Positions 39,942 through 53,298 are shown, numbered from the stretch's first letter. The stretch is 64,000 nt of DNA from Malacoplasma penetrans HF-2 (GCF_000011225.1 NC_004432.1:1294634-1358633), one strand, 5' to 3'. Notes: generated from the letters alone by a model not told the origin. Made by a program: numbers and translations.

Positions 39942-42900
39942 CTAGTAAAACTTATTAATTCCTATAATTAACTGCTCATCAGTTTCTTTGAATTCATTTC
40001 TAATTCTGTTATCAAAATTGTCCACAATAGTTCTAACATATTTTTGTCTAATTAAAATTACATAATAGTATAGGTGAGCAATTAAGAAAAATCCTAATGG
40101 AATAGCAACAGCATTTGCTATCAATATATTAATAAATAACAATATTATCGTTGGTGAAATTAATCCAGCAAGTAATGCAAAAATAACTACATTAGCAATT
40201 AATGTCACATAAACTACATTATATAAACTACATAAGTTATTTAAAATGAAGTTTTGAATTTTTTCTCCATCAAAGATTCTTCTTTTAACAAATCTCGTTT
40301 TAGTAACTGATACATATAAACAACTAAATAAAGCTGACATAATACCAGACATTGCTATAACATAGACAAATAAGTTGTTAATTTCGAATTGAACTAAGTA
40401 ACTTACTCCCACTACCACAGAAGTTGATAACATACTTGTTAATAAAACAGGCAATACTGTTAGAATGTTTAATCTAATTGCATAATAGATTGCTAAGAAT
40501 CCATATCCTGCTAACAATGCATATACTGCTCTTAATACAAGAGTATTTAAAACAGCTGGACTAACTGAAGATAGAGTAACATTATTTACTATACCATTTA
40601 TTAAACTACTTGAGTTAGTTGTAGATGAATAGAATCCATTTAAAGCATTTCTTACTAAGTTTTGTACAGTTTCAAGACTATAAGAATTTTGACTATATCC
40701 TTGAATAACTACATAGTAGTATCCTTGTGCTTGTAAATTAGAACCTGTAACTGCAGATAAATAATCTGAAGTATTTTTAAAAGTTAAATTTCAACTAGAT
40801 CCCAAAGCATTTTTAATAGCATTAAATAATGCATTAGTATCAACAACACTGCTGTTTGTGTGGCCTAAAACTGTCATTGAAACAAAAGATCCATTTTTGT
40901 AAACTGAATTGTTTGGTCCTACAACTGCAAAGATAATTCCAGAAAGAACAACAACACCAATTAATACACCTCAAACAATTCATCATCCTTTACTACTGAA
41001 ATGAATTTTATGTTTAAAGTTAGTGTTTATGTGTCAAATATTTCTTTTAAAGCTTCAACTAAATTTAAATCCACTGTATGTATATAAAGGTAGTAAGAAG
41101 AATATAAATGAAACAACTAAAGAGAAGACACTGCTTAATAGCATTGTAATTCCCATATCAGTTAATTCACCTTTAGCAATAAAGAACATTGATAATCCTA
41201 AGATTATTAAAGTGATATTTAAATCAATGATTGTAAGCATTGATTTTTTAATTGCTATATGAATTGAGTCAAAAACTGAATTCTTTTGTAACACCAGTCT
41301 TCTCATCCGCTCCATTGTAATAGATGCAGCCATTACAGAAGATATAACACCAATAAATAAACCTAATATTGAAGAAATGGAAATATCTATTTGGAATACA
41401 GCCAATAATGATATTGAAAAACCAAATGAAATAATAATTGCAAAGGCAGCCATGACCCCTGGTATTCTATACCATACTGAAACTATAATAGCTACTAATA
41501 ATAAGATTACTCCAGATGCTAAAAACACAGAGTTATAAGTAGATATTTTATCAATAATACTTTGTTCAATTAAAGGACTTGAAACCCAAGAGTTTAAACC
41601 AAAGTAATTTGTTGTGTTTCTATTACTATTTACTAATGAATTATTTGAATCAGTAATTTGATTATTATTTGATGAAGTAGTTCCATTACTAACTTCATAA
41701 CTTAAATTCATTGTAGGTAAATTACTACTTGTTATTCAACCACTAGAATTTCTACTTGTTGGAGTTGCAGAATAAAAAGTTGTTGGGAAAGCTAAATTTT
41801 TAAAACTTGAAATATAGCTTGATCTTAATGATTCTCTTGTTGTTGTACCAGTTGTTGTAGTAGTTGTAGTAGTATCAGCTGCAGTTGATACATCACCTGT
41901 TGCTTGAGTATTAACTGTTAAAGAACTAGTGCTAGTAGAACTATCACTTGATGCTGTACTAGTATAAGAAGAAGATTGGTATGCACTTGGTTGGATAGAA
42001 AAATTAGTAACTGAAACTCCAGACAACCCAGTAGTTGTTGAAGTAACACTTGGGAATCATTGTTTGTAATTTACTTTTGAAACTACACCAATTACATAAT
42101 TCTTCATTACTTCAATAAGTGAAGAATCTCCATCATATTGAATTTCTGGGAAGTTAGAAGAGTTGCTAATTGTACTTTTGACACTGCTATTTAAATGATC
42201 TAAAGCATACTCATAAGCTGCAATTAAATACTCAGGAGTGATAGCTGAAACAGTAGTTTTATTAGTAGTTCAGTTAACTGCTTTTTCAGCTCATGTTACT
42301 AAACTTGAATTTGTTGAATTCAAATAATCATAGTAAACCATTCACTTAGTTTGAGTACCGCCAGATACACTAGTGTTACCTCTATAGTTGTTGTAATTTA
42401 AAACTACTCATTTAGCATAGTTTAATAAGTTAACTAATTGATCAATGTCTTTTACAACAATTCATTGTAAGTCACTATTAGCAGTTGCAGTGCTACCTGC
42501 ATCATCACTTGAACTTGAAGATTGAGAAGCAAAACTTAAACTATTGCTAGCATCTAACCCTGCATCATTTAAATATTCATATGAACTTCCAGTTAATTTT
42601 AAATTAATACCATAGTTATTTAAGTTGTCTGAATTCTCTCCACTTTTTCTAGTATCAATAGTTGCTGAAGAATAATCAAAATCAGAAGTTGTAAAAACTT
42701 GTGAACGTCTTGAATTAGTTCCTGAACCTGATCTTGTATTGTTAAAAGTAAAAACATCTTGTGGTGTAGTACCTTGAGGATTAAAGTAATATGCTGAAAC
42801 TGTATTGCTTCTAGCATTATTAATTCCATAAATATTTGGATCTATTTCATAATACCCTCCAGTTGAAGAGTTTTTGAAATTGTCATCATAATACAAGCTT

Positions 42901-43325
42901 ACATTAGAATATGAAACATACAAGTATGCTTCATATCCATTATTGCTTCCTGATTTTACTTCATAGTTAATATTATTTGTTTTTACATTGTTATAAGAAA
43001 GGTAGTTAGAAAATTTTTCTGCTGCCTTGCTAGCTAAATCTTTTGCTTGTGACTCACTAGTAGCACTAGATACATCTAATCTATATGAACTATTATAGGT
43101 GTTCCCGAATAAACCTTGGCTTCTGTTATTTTCTCCTAGGTTAATTAATCCAAATACTACACCTACTATTGAACCTGCACATAAAAAAAAGAAAAAAAGG
43201 CTTTTGAAAACCTTAGATCCCTTAGACCTTGAAGCAAAATTAAAGCTTTTAAAAAAATTATAAAAACCTAATTTAACACTTCCAAAAAAATTATTAAAAC
43301 CATTTTTAATTTTTTCAAATGCCAT
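39942..43325 (-). CDS. secDF: SecDF protein-export membrane protein, enlarged
   Basis: A single frame of 1127 residues runs through many TGA-encoded Trp codons. It has one N-terminal membrane helix after a basic start, a very long Ser/Thr/Asn-rich outside region, then a SecD-like bundle (ASGVILLLVAIIVSVWYRIPGV, IGVISSVMAASITMERMRR), a second outside region and a SecF-like bundle (ALLAGYGFLAIYYAIRLN, LLFINILIANAVAIPLG). Fused SecDF proteins are commonly 740-850 residues; the extra length is in the external loops. It should use the proton gradient to help late export steps. Confidence 0.82.
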
Positions 43326-43440
43326 AATTCGATATTTTTAAATATAAATAAAATTATATAGTAATTAAAGAGATATAAAAAGATTATATAAAAATAAATA
43401 AGTTATTTCTAACTTATTTATTCAATCATTTAAAACTAAT

Positions 43441-45909
43441 TTATTTTTTCTTGTCTGAAGAAGATTCTTTAGAAGGTGCTTTTTTTGGTTTAGATGTAGG
43501 TTCAGTTGATGAAGCAGAAGGTTTTTGAACCTTTTTTTCTACATCCATTTCTTTTTCTTCTTTACTAGAAGCTTCTGATTCTTTTTTAGCTTTTCTAATT
43601 AAATCTTCAGCTTTTTTCTTTTCTTCTAATTCTTTTTTCTTTTCTAAAGCTTCTTTAGGCAATTGTTTGTATTTGTGGATAAAGTCAATTTGAGGTTTAA
43701 CAATAGTTTCAAGTAATAATAAAGATTCAACAATTAATTCAACTTCTTTGTTATGTTCTTTAATAATCTTGTAAGCATATTCATATCTTTCTTTAAAGAT
43801 TCTTTCAATTTCCTTATCAATTAGTTGAGAAGTGCTTTCTGAGAAGTTTTTAGATTGATATGGGTTTACTGTTCCTTCAGAAGGGTAGTATTGTGCTAAA
43901 CCAACATTTGGAGACATCCCAAATTGAGTTACCATTGCTCTAACAATGTTAGTTGCTTTGTATAAGTCATTTGCTGCACCTGTTGAAATAAATTCTTTAC
44001 CAAAATTAATTTCTTCAGAAGCTCTACCACCAAGTAACCCTGCAACCATTCCTAATAGATCAGATTTCTTTTGAATAGATAATTCTTGGATTTCTGGAAC
44101 AGAAAGAGTGTAACCTGCTGCTTGCCCTCTTGGAATAATAGTAATTTTTTCAACCACTTCAGAACCTTTAGTATACATACCAACAATAGCATGACCAGCT
44201 TCGTGGAATGCAATTTGTCTTTTTTCTTCAAGTGAAATTACCCTAGTTTTCTTAGCAGGACCAGCAATTACTCTATCAATTGCTTCATCTAATTCTTCAG
44301 TATAAATAGATTTTTTATTTCTTCTAACTGCTAATAGTGTAGCTTCATTTAAAACATTTTCTAGTTGTGCACCAGAAAAACCAGGTGTTCTTCTAGCAAT
44401 ATCTTCAAGATCTACAGTTTCAGAAATATTTTTATTTCTAGAGTGGATTTTTAAGATTGCAACTCTTTCTTTAATATCTGGTAAGTTTACTTGAATGTGT
44501 CTATCAAATCTACCTGGACGTAACAATGCATCATCTAATACATCAAGCCTGTTGGTTGCAGCCATTACTATAACACCAGTTTTAGTGTTGAATCCATCCA
44601 TTTCAGCTAATAATTGGTTTAATGTTTGGTCAGCTAATGAACCTGCAGTTGTTTCAAATTTTCCTCTTTTTGAACCAACTGAATCAATTTCATCAATAAA
44701 GATAATTGCAGGAGCAGATTTAACAGCTTTATTAAATAAATCTCTTACTCTCTTAGCACCTACCCCTACTAACATGTCTTCAAATGCTGAACCTGAAACT
44801 TGGAAGAATGGAACTTTTGCTTCTCCAGCAACTGCTTTTGCAAGTAAAGTTTTACCTGTTCCTGGTGGTCCATATAAAATAACCCCTTTAGGAACTCTTG
44901 CACCCATTGCTGCATATCTGTCTGGTCTTTTTAAGTAGTCAACAATTTCAATTAATTCTTCTTTTTCTTCTTCTATACCTGCAACATCAGAGAATAAAAC
45001 AGTAGATTTTGCAAGTTTAGCTTGAGATTTACCAATTGAGAATACATTGTCTTGTCCACCACCAGCTTGACCCATTTTTCTCATTGAATAGTAAATAATT
45101 CCTATTAGAAGAATGAATGGTAAGATAGATAGAACTAATGAAGCTGCAGTATAGAAACTGTAACTTGTAGGAAGAGACATAGATTGATTAGAACTTCAAC
45201 CTTGTAATTTCATAGCAGATGTTAAATTGCTATTTAGAGAAAAAGTTGTTGTGCCACTAGTTGTACTTCCGTTGTTATCTTTATTTTTATAAACATTACC
45301 ACTGCCATCAACTAATAGGTTTGCAATTTGTAAACCTTTTTGAAGATTGCTTGTAGATCCACCAGTTGTATTTGAACCATTTCCAACTGAAGCAGTGTTA
45401 TTGCTAACACTAATATCAGTAATAATTGCTGAATAGTAGTATCCACTAAAAGAGTTTTCAATATAAATTACATATAAAGTACTATCACGTTGATAGATAG
45501 TAGATGGTGCTCCACCTATTGTTCTAGTTTGATTAGTATTAGTTGTAATTTTAAAAGAAGAAGTGCCATTTTCAGTAAAACTAGCAGCATTTAAGCTAGT
45601 AGCAGAGAAAGAGAAACCACTTAAAATAATAAGAGCTAAAACTCCTAATACTAGAATAATAATTATAAAAGATCAGATAATTTTTCTAGCTTTACCTGGT
45701 TCTTTTTGATTAGGGTTATCAGGTTGATCTAAATTTCTTTTTTTATTATTAGAAGGTGCATCAGATGGTTGGTCTAATGAATTTTTCTGAATATTTAAAA
45801 CTTTGTTTCTTAAATTCAAAAATTTATTATAGAAACTGTTTTTTTTATTACTGTTTGTGTTTAGTTTTAATGCTCTGATTATTAATAACTCTAATTTGTT
45901 AAATTCCAT
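43441..45909 (-). CDS. ftsH: ATP-dependent zinc metalloprotease FtsH
   Basis: The 822-residue membrane protease has two helices (near residues 80-105 and 255-275), AAA+ motifs (Walker A GPPGTGKT at 347-354, Walker B FIDEID near 404, arginine region RPGRFDRH) and the zinc site HEAGH at 569-573. The external domain between the helices is Ser/Thr/Asn/Gly-rich and about 150 residues long. The N-terminal 75 residues and the Lys/Glu-rich C-terminal tail are also longer than usual. A TGA just before the ATG-like Met at 45180 is Trp, so the gene starts at 45909. It follows hpt. Confidence 0.95.
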
Positions 45910-45962
45910 TTTTTTATCTTCTCCTTAAATAAGCACTAGTATTTATTTTAACTAGATTTTGG

Positions 45963-46496
45963 TTATTTATCTTGTTTAAATACACCAACATAAGGAAGAT
46001 TTCTCAATTTTCCCTCATAATCACATCCATAACCAACAACAAACTTGTTTTCAATTTCAAAACATCTATATGCAGGTTTTAAATCTACTTTTCTACCAGC
46101 AGGTTTGTCTAGTAATGTAATAATTTCAACAGATGCAGGGTTAAAATTATTCATTAAATATTCTTTAACATATTTTAAAGTTAAAGCACTATCTATAATT
46201 TCATCTACTAATAAAACATGTTTGTTAGTAATATTTTCACTAATGTTATGTGAAATTTGGGGTTCTGTAACACCATATGTTTTTCCTTGAAAACTACTGA
46301 CAGTCATAAAATCTACTAAACAATCTATTGTAATATGACTAATCATTTGACCAAAAAAAGGTAAACAACCTTTTAATAAACCAACTAATACTAATTCTTT
46401 ATTTTGATAAGTTTTGTCAACTCATTTTGCAGCTTCTATAATACCTTTTTGAATTTCTTCTGTAGTTAATAAAATTTTTTCAACTCTGTGATCCAT
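45963..46496 (-). CDS. hpt: Hypoxanthine-guanine phosphoribosyltransferase
   Basis: The 177-residue purine salvage enzyme has LVLVGLLKGCLPFFGQM, the PRPP loop HVLLVDEIIDSALTL and the C-terminal FVVGYGCDYEGKLRNLPYVGV. Starting at the ATG 46496 includes the needed first strand and two TGA-encoded Trp. The hpt-ftsH order is common in Firmicutes. Confidence 0.95.
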
Positions 46497-46593
46497 GGTT
46501 TCCTCTATAAAATTTTTAAATGCATTTATATAGCTTTACTAAGATATGTTTAATATTTTAATATAAAAAATTTTTTATGCTCCTTAATTAACA

Positions 46594-47052
46594 TTATTTA
46601 TTAATTAATAAAACTGTATTAACTTGAATCATATTTTTATCTTCTTCATATCTTGTTGCTTTTAAACTTATTTCAGTGTTGTTTAATAGCTTTTCTAAAT
46701 TTGATTTAATTTGATCTTTTATGTCTTTAAAAATAATATATTCACAGATAATAGTGATATCTACATTTGAAATACTATAGTCTTGTTTTTTTAATTCATT
46801 TAAGCACATGCTTAAAATCTCTAATGAATCTAAATTTTTATTTTTAGAATCAGTATCTGAAAAATAAGTACCTAAATCCTGTAAAGACAAAGCCCCTAAA
46901 ATTGCAGAAGAAATAGAGTGTAAAATAATATCACCATCTGAATGAGCTATAATTTTGTAATCTAATTCAAAATCTAATCCTGCTAGTCTTTGTTTACATT
47001 TTTCTTTTTTAATTTTATGGATATCTATTCCATTGCCAATTTTGTACTTCAT
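46594..47052 (-). CDS. ispF: 2-C-methyl-D-erythritol 2,4-cyclodiphosphate synthase
   Basis: The 152-residue protein carries the zinc-site segments GNGIDIHKI and IIAHSDGDIILHSI, plus FSDTDSK, the IspF pattern of the MEP isoprenoid pathway. It is diverged: the usual TDALLGA is ISSAILGA, and the C-terminal KATTTEKLG...GEG segment is KATRYEEDKN. The ATG at 47052 gives a normal N-terminus. ispE, the preceding step of the pathway, is at 60578-61354. Most mycoplasmas lack this pathway; M. penetrans is known to have it. Confidence 0.88.
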   Translation of the reverse strand: MKYKIGNGIDIHKIKKEKCKQRLAGLDFELDYKIIAHSDGDIILHSISSAILGALSLQDLGTYFSDTDSKNKNLDSLEILSMCLNELKKQDYSISNVDITIICEYIIFKDIKDQIKSNLEKLLNNTEISLKATRYEEDKNMIQVNTVLLINK

Positions 47053-47098
47053 TTTTATCAATATTCAAATATGATAGTTTAATCTTAACAAATATAAA

Positions 47099-47134
47099 AA
47101 CTCATTGAATTAAAACTAATTAATTCAATGAGTT
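47099..47134. terminator. Terminator after the ABC transporter operon
   Basis: A 14-bp perfect stem (AACTCATTGAATTA) with an 8-base loop and a T-run on the minus strand, 5 bases after the ABC ATPase stop. Confidence 0.85.
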
Positions 47135-47138
47135 CTTT

Positions 47139-47987
47139 CTATGGTTCTAAAGGATTGGGATTTTCTATAATCTCTTCAATTAAACCATTTTTAATTACAA
47201 TTACTTGATCTGCAATTTTAGCAATCTCTTTATCATGGGTAATTAGAACAATAGTTGTCTTATATTTTTTATTAACACTTTTAAGAATTTGTAAAATCTT
47301 TTTACTCATAGATGAATCAACTGCTCCAGTTGGTTCATCACCAAATATAATTAAAGGCTTTTTTGCAACTGCTCTTGCAATAGAAACTCTTTGTTGTTGT
47401 CCCCCTGAAAGTTCAGATGGAAATTTATTTTTATGTTGTTCTAATTCAACTAATTTAATAATTTCATCAATCTCTTTTTTATCTCTGTTTTCTTTATTTA
47501 AGTTAAACCCAGTTAGTATATTGTCATAAACATTTAAAGTTGCTAATAATCCATATTCTTGAAAAATGTATCCAACATACTTTCTTCTAAAGTTAGTTAA
47601 ATCATTATTTTTCATATTAATTAGTTCATGATTATTTACAACTACTGAACCAGTTGTAGCTCTTGTAAGTGCTGACAATATATTCATTAATGTGGTTTTT
47701 CCACTTCCTGATTTACCTAAAATTACAACAAATTTACCTTGTTTAATTTTTAGATTAATTCCTTTTAAAACATCATTTACTAAATAACCATTACTAAATT
47801 TTTTAGTAACATCTGTTAACTCAAAAATATAACCTTCAGTGTTCTTTTTTTCAATTGGACCATCATGAGGTTTGTTTAATCTTTTTATTTCTTTATGAAT
47901 TTTGCTATTTTGTTTTTTTAATAACTTATTTTTCTTTTTTTCACTAACAGATATTTTTTGTTTTACTTGATTGTTTTTTTCTAACAT
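47139..47987 (-). CDS. ABC transporter ATPase (MacB/LolD type)
   Basis: The 282-residue protein has a basic N-terminal extension of about 60 residues and then an ABC domain with Walker A GKSGSGKTT, Q-loop YIFQEYGLL, signature LSGGQQQR, Walker B LIIFGDEPTGAVD and LITHDKEIA. This is the MacB/FtsE-like group that works with FtsX-type permeases such as the one upstream. ATG 47987 with GGTGA before it is preferred to two GTGs upstream. Confidence 0.9.
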   Translation of the reverse strand: MLEKNNQVKQKISVSEKKKNKLLKKQNSKIHKEIKRLNKPHDGPIEKKNTEGYIFELTDVTKKFSNGYLVNDVLKGINLKIKQGKFVVILGKSGSGKTTLMNILSALTRATTGSVVVNNHELINMKNNDLTNFRRKYVGYIFQEYGLLATLNVYDNILTGFNLNKENRDKKEIDEIIKLVELEQHKNKFPSELSGGQQQRVSIARAVAKKPLIIFGDEPTGAVDSSMSKKILQILKSVNKKYKTTIVLITHDKEIAKIADQVIVIKNGLIEEIIENPNPLEP

Positions 47988-48003
47988 ATTATTCACCACT
48001 TAT

Positions 48004-51000
48004 CTATTTAATACTTTGAGCTAGATCCATTTTTCTAATTTTTTGTCATGTTGTTCAATATGATAAGAAGAAGATGACAATAATTCCTAATGATGCTGCT
48101 AAGAAGTGTCAGAAACTGTTATTAGAAACAATTAGAATTCCAGCAAAATTAAAGATAAATGTAATATAAACTGAAGTCATTGCAAATGTAATTGGAACAG
48201 ATATTAATAATCCAAAAAAGAACACAGGAAGATATACTGATAAGAATGAAGCAGCATTTTTCTTATCATCCAATCCTAAACATTTTAAAATAGCTGCTAA
48301 TTTGAATGAGTCATTAATAATCAATGAAGAAACTATAACAATAATTAAAACAGTAATTATTAATAAAATTGACAAGAATGAAACTTGAAGTTTAGTTAAA
48401 GTAGAACTTGAAGTGTTTAAAACATTAAGAGTTGAAGAAATACTTGAAGCACTTGAAACTATAAAGAATGATGAACTTGATCCAAAGATATCAGCAATTC
48501 TTTGAATTAAATCTTTTGCATTTACAGTTGGGTTGCCACTGCTATCTAACAAGTCTAGAAAACCTAACTGATTAATAGCTTTTTTCATATTGTTAGAATC
48601 TGCAAACAACTTGTTTAAAGTTGTATCATCTGGTGAAATTAAATCAGTCCCAGGATAAATACCACTTAATGAATATAAAGATACTCCACCTGTTACTTCT
48701 TTTAAGTCAGTTTCAGAAGTTGAAAAGATTCCATTAAATCCACTCTCAGATCCAATAAATGCATCTTTATTAGCAACACTTGTTGGTGTAGTTATAGTTG
48801 TAGAACTACTATTTGAAGTATTGTTTCCATAGTCATACTCAAGATTAGCTCAATTAACAGTATTTGAAATTTCTTCTAATGATGTTGGTACTTTAGGTTT
48901 AACATTGTTAATTGTTAATCCTAAAATTTTATTTGCATCATATTGATTAATATAAAATTCTGCACCTTGGTAAGTTGTAGCAATATCAATTATTTTGAAA
49001 TATGCAACAGGATTACTTGCTCCAAAATAAGTTCTAGAATATCTATCAGCTGAATTTAATATATCAACAGTTATAACATTACCAACATTTAAATCATATT
49101 TTCTTTTAGCATATTCATTAATCACTATTGGATATACAATATTTCCTTGGTTATCAACATAACTTGATTCATTTCATAAAGTTTGATTTAAAACTCTATT
49201 TTTTTCATTTGTTATTGATAAATTTGGATTAGTAAAATCATTTGAAATACCAGTGATATTTAAACTATCAGGATTATTAACTTCTCTACTATTAATGTTT
49301 TTAATATTGAAATTAATGTATGTAAAAGGTGAGTCTTGTTGTTCTACTACTAACTTATGGTAATTAATGCTGTAAGTGTATTCTGATAAATTAGTTTTTG
49401 AATATATGTAGTATAAAAGATTTAAAAATCCTGGACTTACTTTAGTTACTATTCCATTATTAGACCCCGACATTAAAGCAGTAGTAAATTCTAAATAATA
49501 AGAATAGTTTGGATCACTTTGTGAATCAATGTAGTCATAAAATGCTGAATCATTATTATTAATTTCATCAATTAAAACAACAGTAGGATTTCCCCCTCCA
49601 AAACCATTAGCAATTGGAGTTGCATTAGCATCTGCTTCATCCTTTAAAACAGCATATGCTTTAGTAAATTTTTTAATTGCTTGATATAGGTTTGTTTCAG
49701 TTATTCCTTCAATTGAGATTGGAGTAGTACTATCTGCAACTGCACTTCCAAACATACCATTGAATGCTTTATTAGCATAACTAGTATTGTTAGTAGGCAT
49801 CAATTGTGAAGCTAGTGTTCAAGGATTTGAAGAAACTGAACCTGCACCTAAAGTAATATCAGCAAATGCTTTAGTGGTAGTTTTATTTTTTAAATAATAT
49901 AATTCACTAGTTTGTGCATTTAAATCATCTTGTGAAATTAATTGATAGTTTCCAAATTTCTTAAGATTATCAGAGAATAATGTGTTGCTTGAAGCATCAG
50001 TATTGTAGGCTGATCCTGTTTCTCAGTATCTTTGAGAAATGTAATTATCTGATTGATCATAAGTTCCTGTTGCCAATGAAGTGTCAAAGTAAGTTGTCTT
50101 ATTTAAAGTTTTACCTTGTTGTTGGTAAGGAACAGTGTAATATTGGCCTGATTGTAAAGTTGGAGTTAGTAAATTTAAAGCATAATTATAATTTCTAATT
50201 CCATATGTTTTTTCAGCAGAATCCTTGAATGAATCCAAGATATTAATAGAGAAAGTTAAAGAAGAAACCAATAATGCTGACATTAAAGATAAAAGGATTA
50301 ATCTTCATAATGATGAGAAAGCAATTGCAGCTCTTAATCTATCAATAATGCTGAATTTAACAAAAGGTTTTTTAAGAGCAGATGCAACCTTAGTCATTTT
50401 ATATTTAGCATCATCTTTCATAAACTCTGATGTTTCACCAAGTAAACAAATACTTGAAAAAACTATAACAATTGCTAAAAATAACAATGCAACTATAAAT
50501 AATGTTAAAAACATTGAAGCAAAAGATATTCCAGAAATTTCAGTTGGTAAAGTTCAAAAACTTCCTAATAAATTAATAGCAACAGTTTGTAAACTTATTC
50601 CTAAAATGTATCCTAGAACAGAGGCTGCTAAAACAGGAATCAATATTAGTAAACACATTCCTAATATAATTTCTCTTTTTTTATAACCATTAGCTTGCAT
50701 AATTCCCAAACTATTTCTGTTTGTTTCAATACATCTTTTAATAATTACAACAGCAATAATAATTGAAAGAATCAAAATAAAAGTCGTTAAAAATCCTGAC
50801 ACACTTGTAATTGTTGTAACAATTTGAGGGATAAAAATAACTCTTAATGCAGTTGGACTCATAGTATTAGATGTGTCATCATACATATAAGCTGCATTAA
50901 TATTGGATGGTCATGCCATGTAATTTGTAGTTATTGAATTAATTTGAGCAAGTGTTTGATTGTTCAAATTAGAATTTCTAGTTGAAAACTTACCAACTAA

Positions 51001-52461
51001 AAAAGTTTCTTGGTCATTCCCTCTAAATGAATTAATCATTTTAGAATATCCACTAGAGTTTGTATAAACTACTTGTTCAGTATTTGAGTCAGGAACTAAG
51101 TTAGAAAACGAAACAATTGGATACATAAAATCAGGTGTTATCCCTGTACCTAAAATTACAAATGTTTGATTATCTATTTCAAAAGTATTCTCAGATAATG
51201 AATTCAACCAAGCATTAAAACTTGCTTGCTTATCAGATAAGTGACTTACTCAATCTTGATAATTAACTGGTCTTTTACCTAAAGTTTCTAAATAGTTTGT
51301 AGATACAATTGCTCCATAACTTGTAAAGTCCTCAATGTATCCAGAAACTGGTGCAACACCAGCAATTGAGTAAGAAAATCTAACTTGGTGATTATCATTA
51401 ATAATTCCATTACTAGTATCAATAATTGTTTTTAAATTTGTACTTTGCGAAGTTATTTTTGAATCAGATACTGTGGTTCCATTATTTTGATTAGTATATG
51501 GATTATAGTTTTCATTAGCAAGAGAGTAGTTATAAATATCATCAAAAGTTACACTATCATTTGATCATTTAGCTCTATATAAAAAAGGTAAAAGACCTCT
51601 AGATAAACTTGCATCATTTGTTAATTGAGTTGTAGTAGAATTTAAAACTAGATCAACTGCAGAAAAATCTGTAGCTGCAGACAAATTATTTCCTTGATAA
51701 ATTACTAACTTATCAATTGTATAGTCAGGTGAAGCTTCTATTAATTTAAAGAAAATATTCTGCTTAGTGTTGCTTATGTTTACAGATTTAAAATCTCTAA
51801 CAGTTACATTTGTTTCAGTTTGAAGAGTTTCAAGATACTCATTTTTATATAAGTTTTGTACATATATAGTTAAAGCTGAAGATTTGTTACTAATTAATGA
51901 AGTAGCTTCAGATAAGAAGTTTGTTTTATTAGTTCAATTACTTGTATCTACATCACTATCAGTTGAAGTAATAGTTGCTGTGTAGTTTACAAAGTTATTT
52001 CCAAAATCTGCATAAGTTGTTGAATCAGCTTTATATTTATCAAAAGCACTTTTGTATGCAAAAGTTCATTCATAAGTAGCAGAAGGAGCAATTAAAGACT
52101 CTTCTAACTTAAAACTTATATTATATGTGTAAGTGCTAGTCCCAGTTCCAGAATTACTAGTTGCTTTTGAAATACTTTCTATTTTTACTGTCCCATTAGG
52201 ACTAGAAGAAGTTGTTCCGTTGTTACTATTACTTGTATCTAAAACATAAGTTCCATTACCATATCTATAATTTTCATTAATTACAAAATCATGTAAGTTA
52301 CCGCTATTAGAAACAGTAGAGTAAGAATTAGTTAAATTTAAAGAAGTACTATTAAGTACTGTAAATATTGATAGTGAAAAAAATATTAGAACAAAAAGTC
52401 CAATAAAAGTAAGTTTACTAAATTTAAAAAATTTTAAAATGGCTTTGATAATTGTTTTCAT
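48004..52461 (-). CDS. Giant FtsX/MacB-type ABC permease
   Basis: A 1485-residue frame with many TGA-encoded Trp codons. It begins MKTIIKAILKFFKF and one membrane helix, then a Ser/Thr/Asn-rich outside domain of some 500 residues. Next comes a bundle of three helices (about 50300-50880, with CIETNRNSLGIMQANGYKKREI), a further helix, a second large outside domain (48600-50200) and a final bundle of three helices (48010-48450, with AAILKCLGLDDKKNAASF). Two FtsX-like domains in one chain fit MacB-type or lipoprotein/peptide-related transport. The substrate is unknown. Confidence 0.85.
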
Positions 52462-52556
52462 ATCTAATTTTTTAATTTAATAAGGTAAGAAATATTTTAA
52501 AACATTATTTAAAGTATCCTATTTATTTTATATATTTTTTTCAAAATAAAGAATTT

Positions 52557-52587
52557 TTGTCATTATAAATTAAATGTAGTGTAAAAT
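52557..52587 (+). promoter_or_regulatory. Probable upp promoter
   Basis: TTGTCA (52557-52562) and TAAAAT (52582-52587) with a 19-base spacer; GGAAA lies just before the ATG at 52615. The 153-base gap is divergent, so the minus-strand permease promoter must also be here. Confidence 0.45.
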
Positions 52588-52614
52588 TTTTTAAATGCAA
52601 AGTAAAGGAAAATT

Positions 52615-53235
52615 ATGACATTTGTTTTTGATCACCCATTAATAAAAGATAAATTAACAAGAATGAGAAAGATTCAAACTGAATCAACTAAATTTAGAGA
52701 TAACTTAAAAGAAATAACTCAATTAATGGCTTATGAAGTTACTAAAGATTTAGAGTTAGATAGAATTGAAATTGAAACTCCAATAACTAAAATGTTAGGA
52801 TACAAATTAAAAGAAAAAATTGTATTAATCCCTATTTTAAGAGCCGGTCTTGGAATGGTAGATGGATTAAAAGAATTAATTCCAACAGCTAGTATTGGCC
52901 ATATTGGAATCTATCGTGATGAAGAAACTGCTCAACCTAAAGAATACTATTGCAAAATGCCAGCAAATCTAACAAATGGAAATGCAATCATACTAGATCC
53001 AATGTTAGCAACTGGAGGCAGTGCTAGTAAAGCAATAGAAATCATTAAAACATATAGGCCAAAAACTATTTCTTTTATTTGCTTAGTAGCAGCACCAGAA
53101 GGATTAAAGGAAATTGAAAAGAATCACCCAGACATTAATATATATGTAGCAGCATTAGATGAAAAACTTAATGAAAAATACTATATTGTTCCAGGTCTAG
53201 GAGATGCTGGAGATAGAATCTTTGGAACTAAATAA
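52615..53235 (+). CDS. upp: Uracil phosphoribosyltransferase
   Basis: The 206-residue enzyme makes UMP from uracil and PRPP. It has FDHPLIKDKLTRMR, IPILRAGLGMVDG, and the PRPP loop ILDPMLATGGSASKA, ending PGLGDAGDRIFGTK. It contains no TGA codons. Except for the IS transposase it is the only plus-strand gene. Confidence 0.97.
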   Translation: MTFVFDHPLIKDKLTRMRKIQTESTKFRDNLKEITQLMAYEVTKDLELDRIEIETPITKMLGYKLKEKIVLIPILRAGLGMVDGLKELIPTASIGHIGIYRDEETAQPKEYYCKMPANLTNGNAIILDPMLATGGSASKAIEIIKTYRPKTISFICLVAAPEGLKEIEKNHPDINIYVAALDEKLNEKYYIVPGLGDAGDRIFGTK

Positions 53236-53254
53236 AAAGTTTATAAGAACAAAA

Positions 53255-53280
53255 AAATATCACTTTTAAAAGTGATATTT
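53255..53280. terminator. Bidirectional terminator between upp and guaC-like gene
   Basis: A 13-bp perfect stem (AAATATCACTTTT) with no loop bases beyond it, A-run before and T-run after, between two convergent genes. Confidence 0.85.
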
Positions 53281-53298
53281 TTTTATACTCAATGATTA

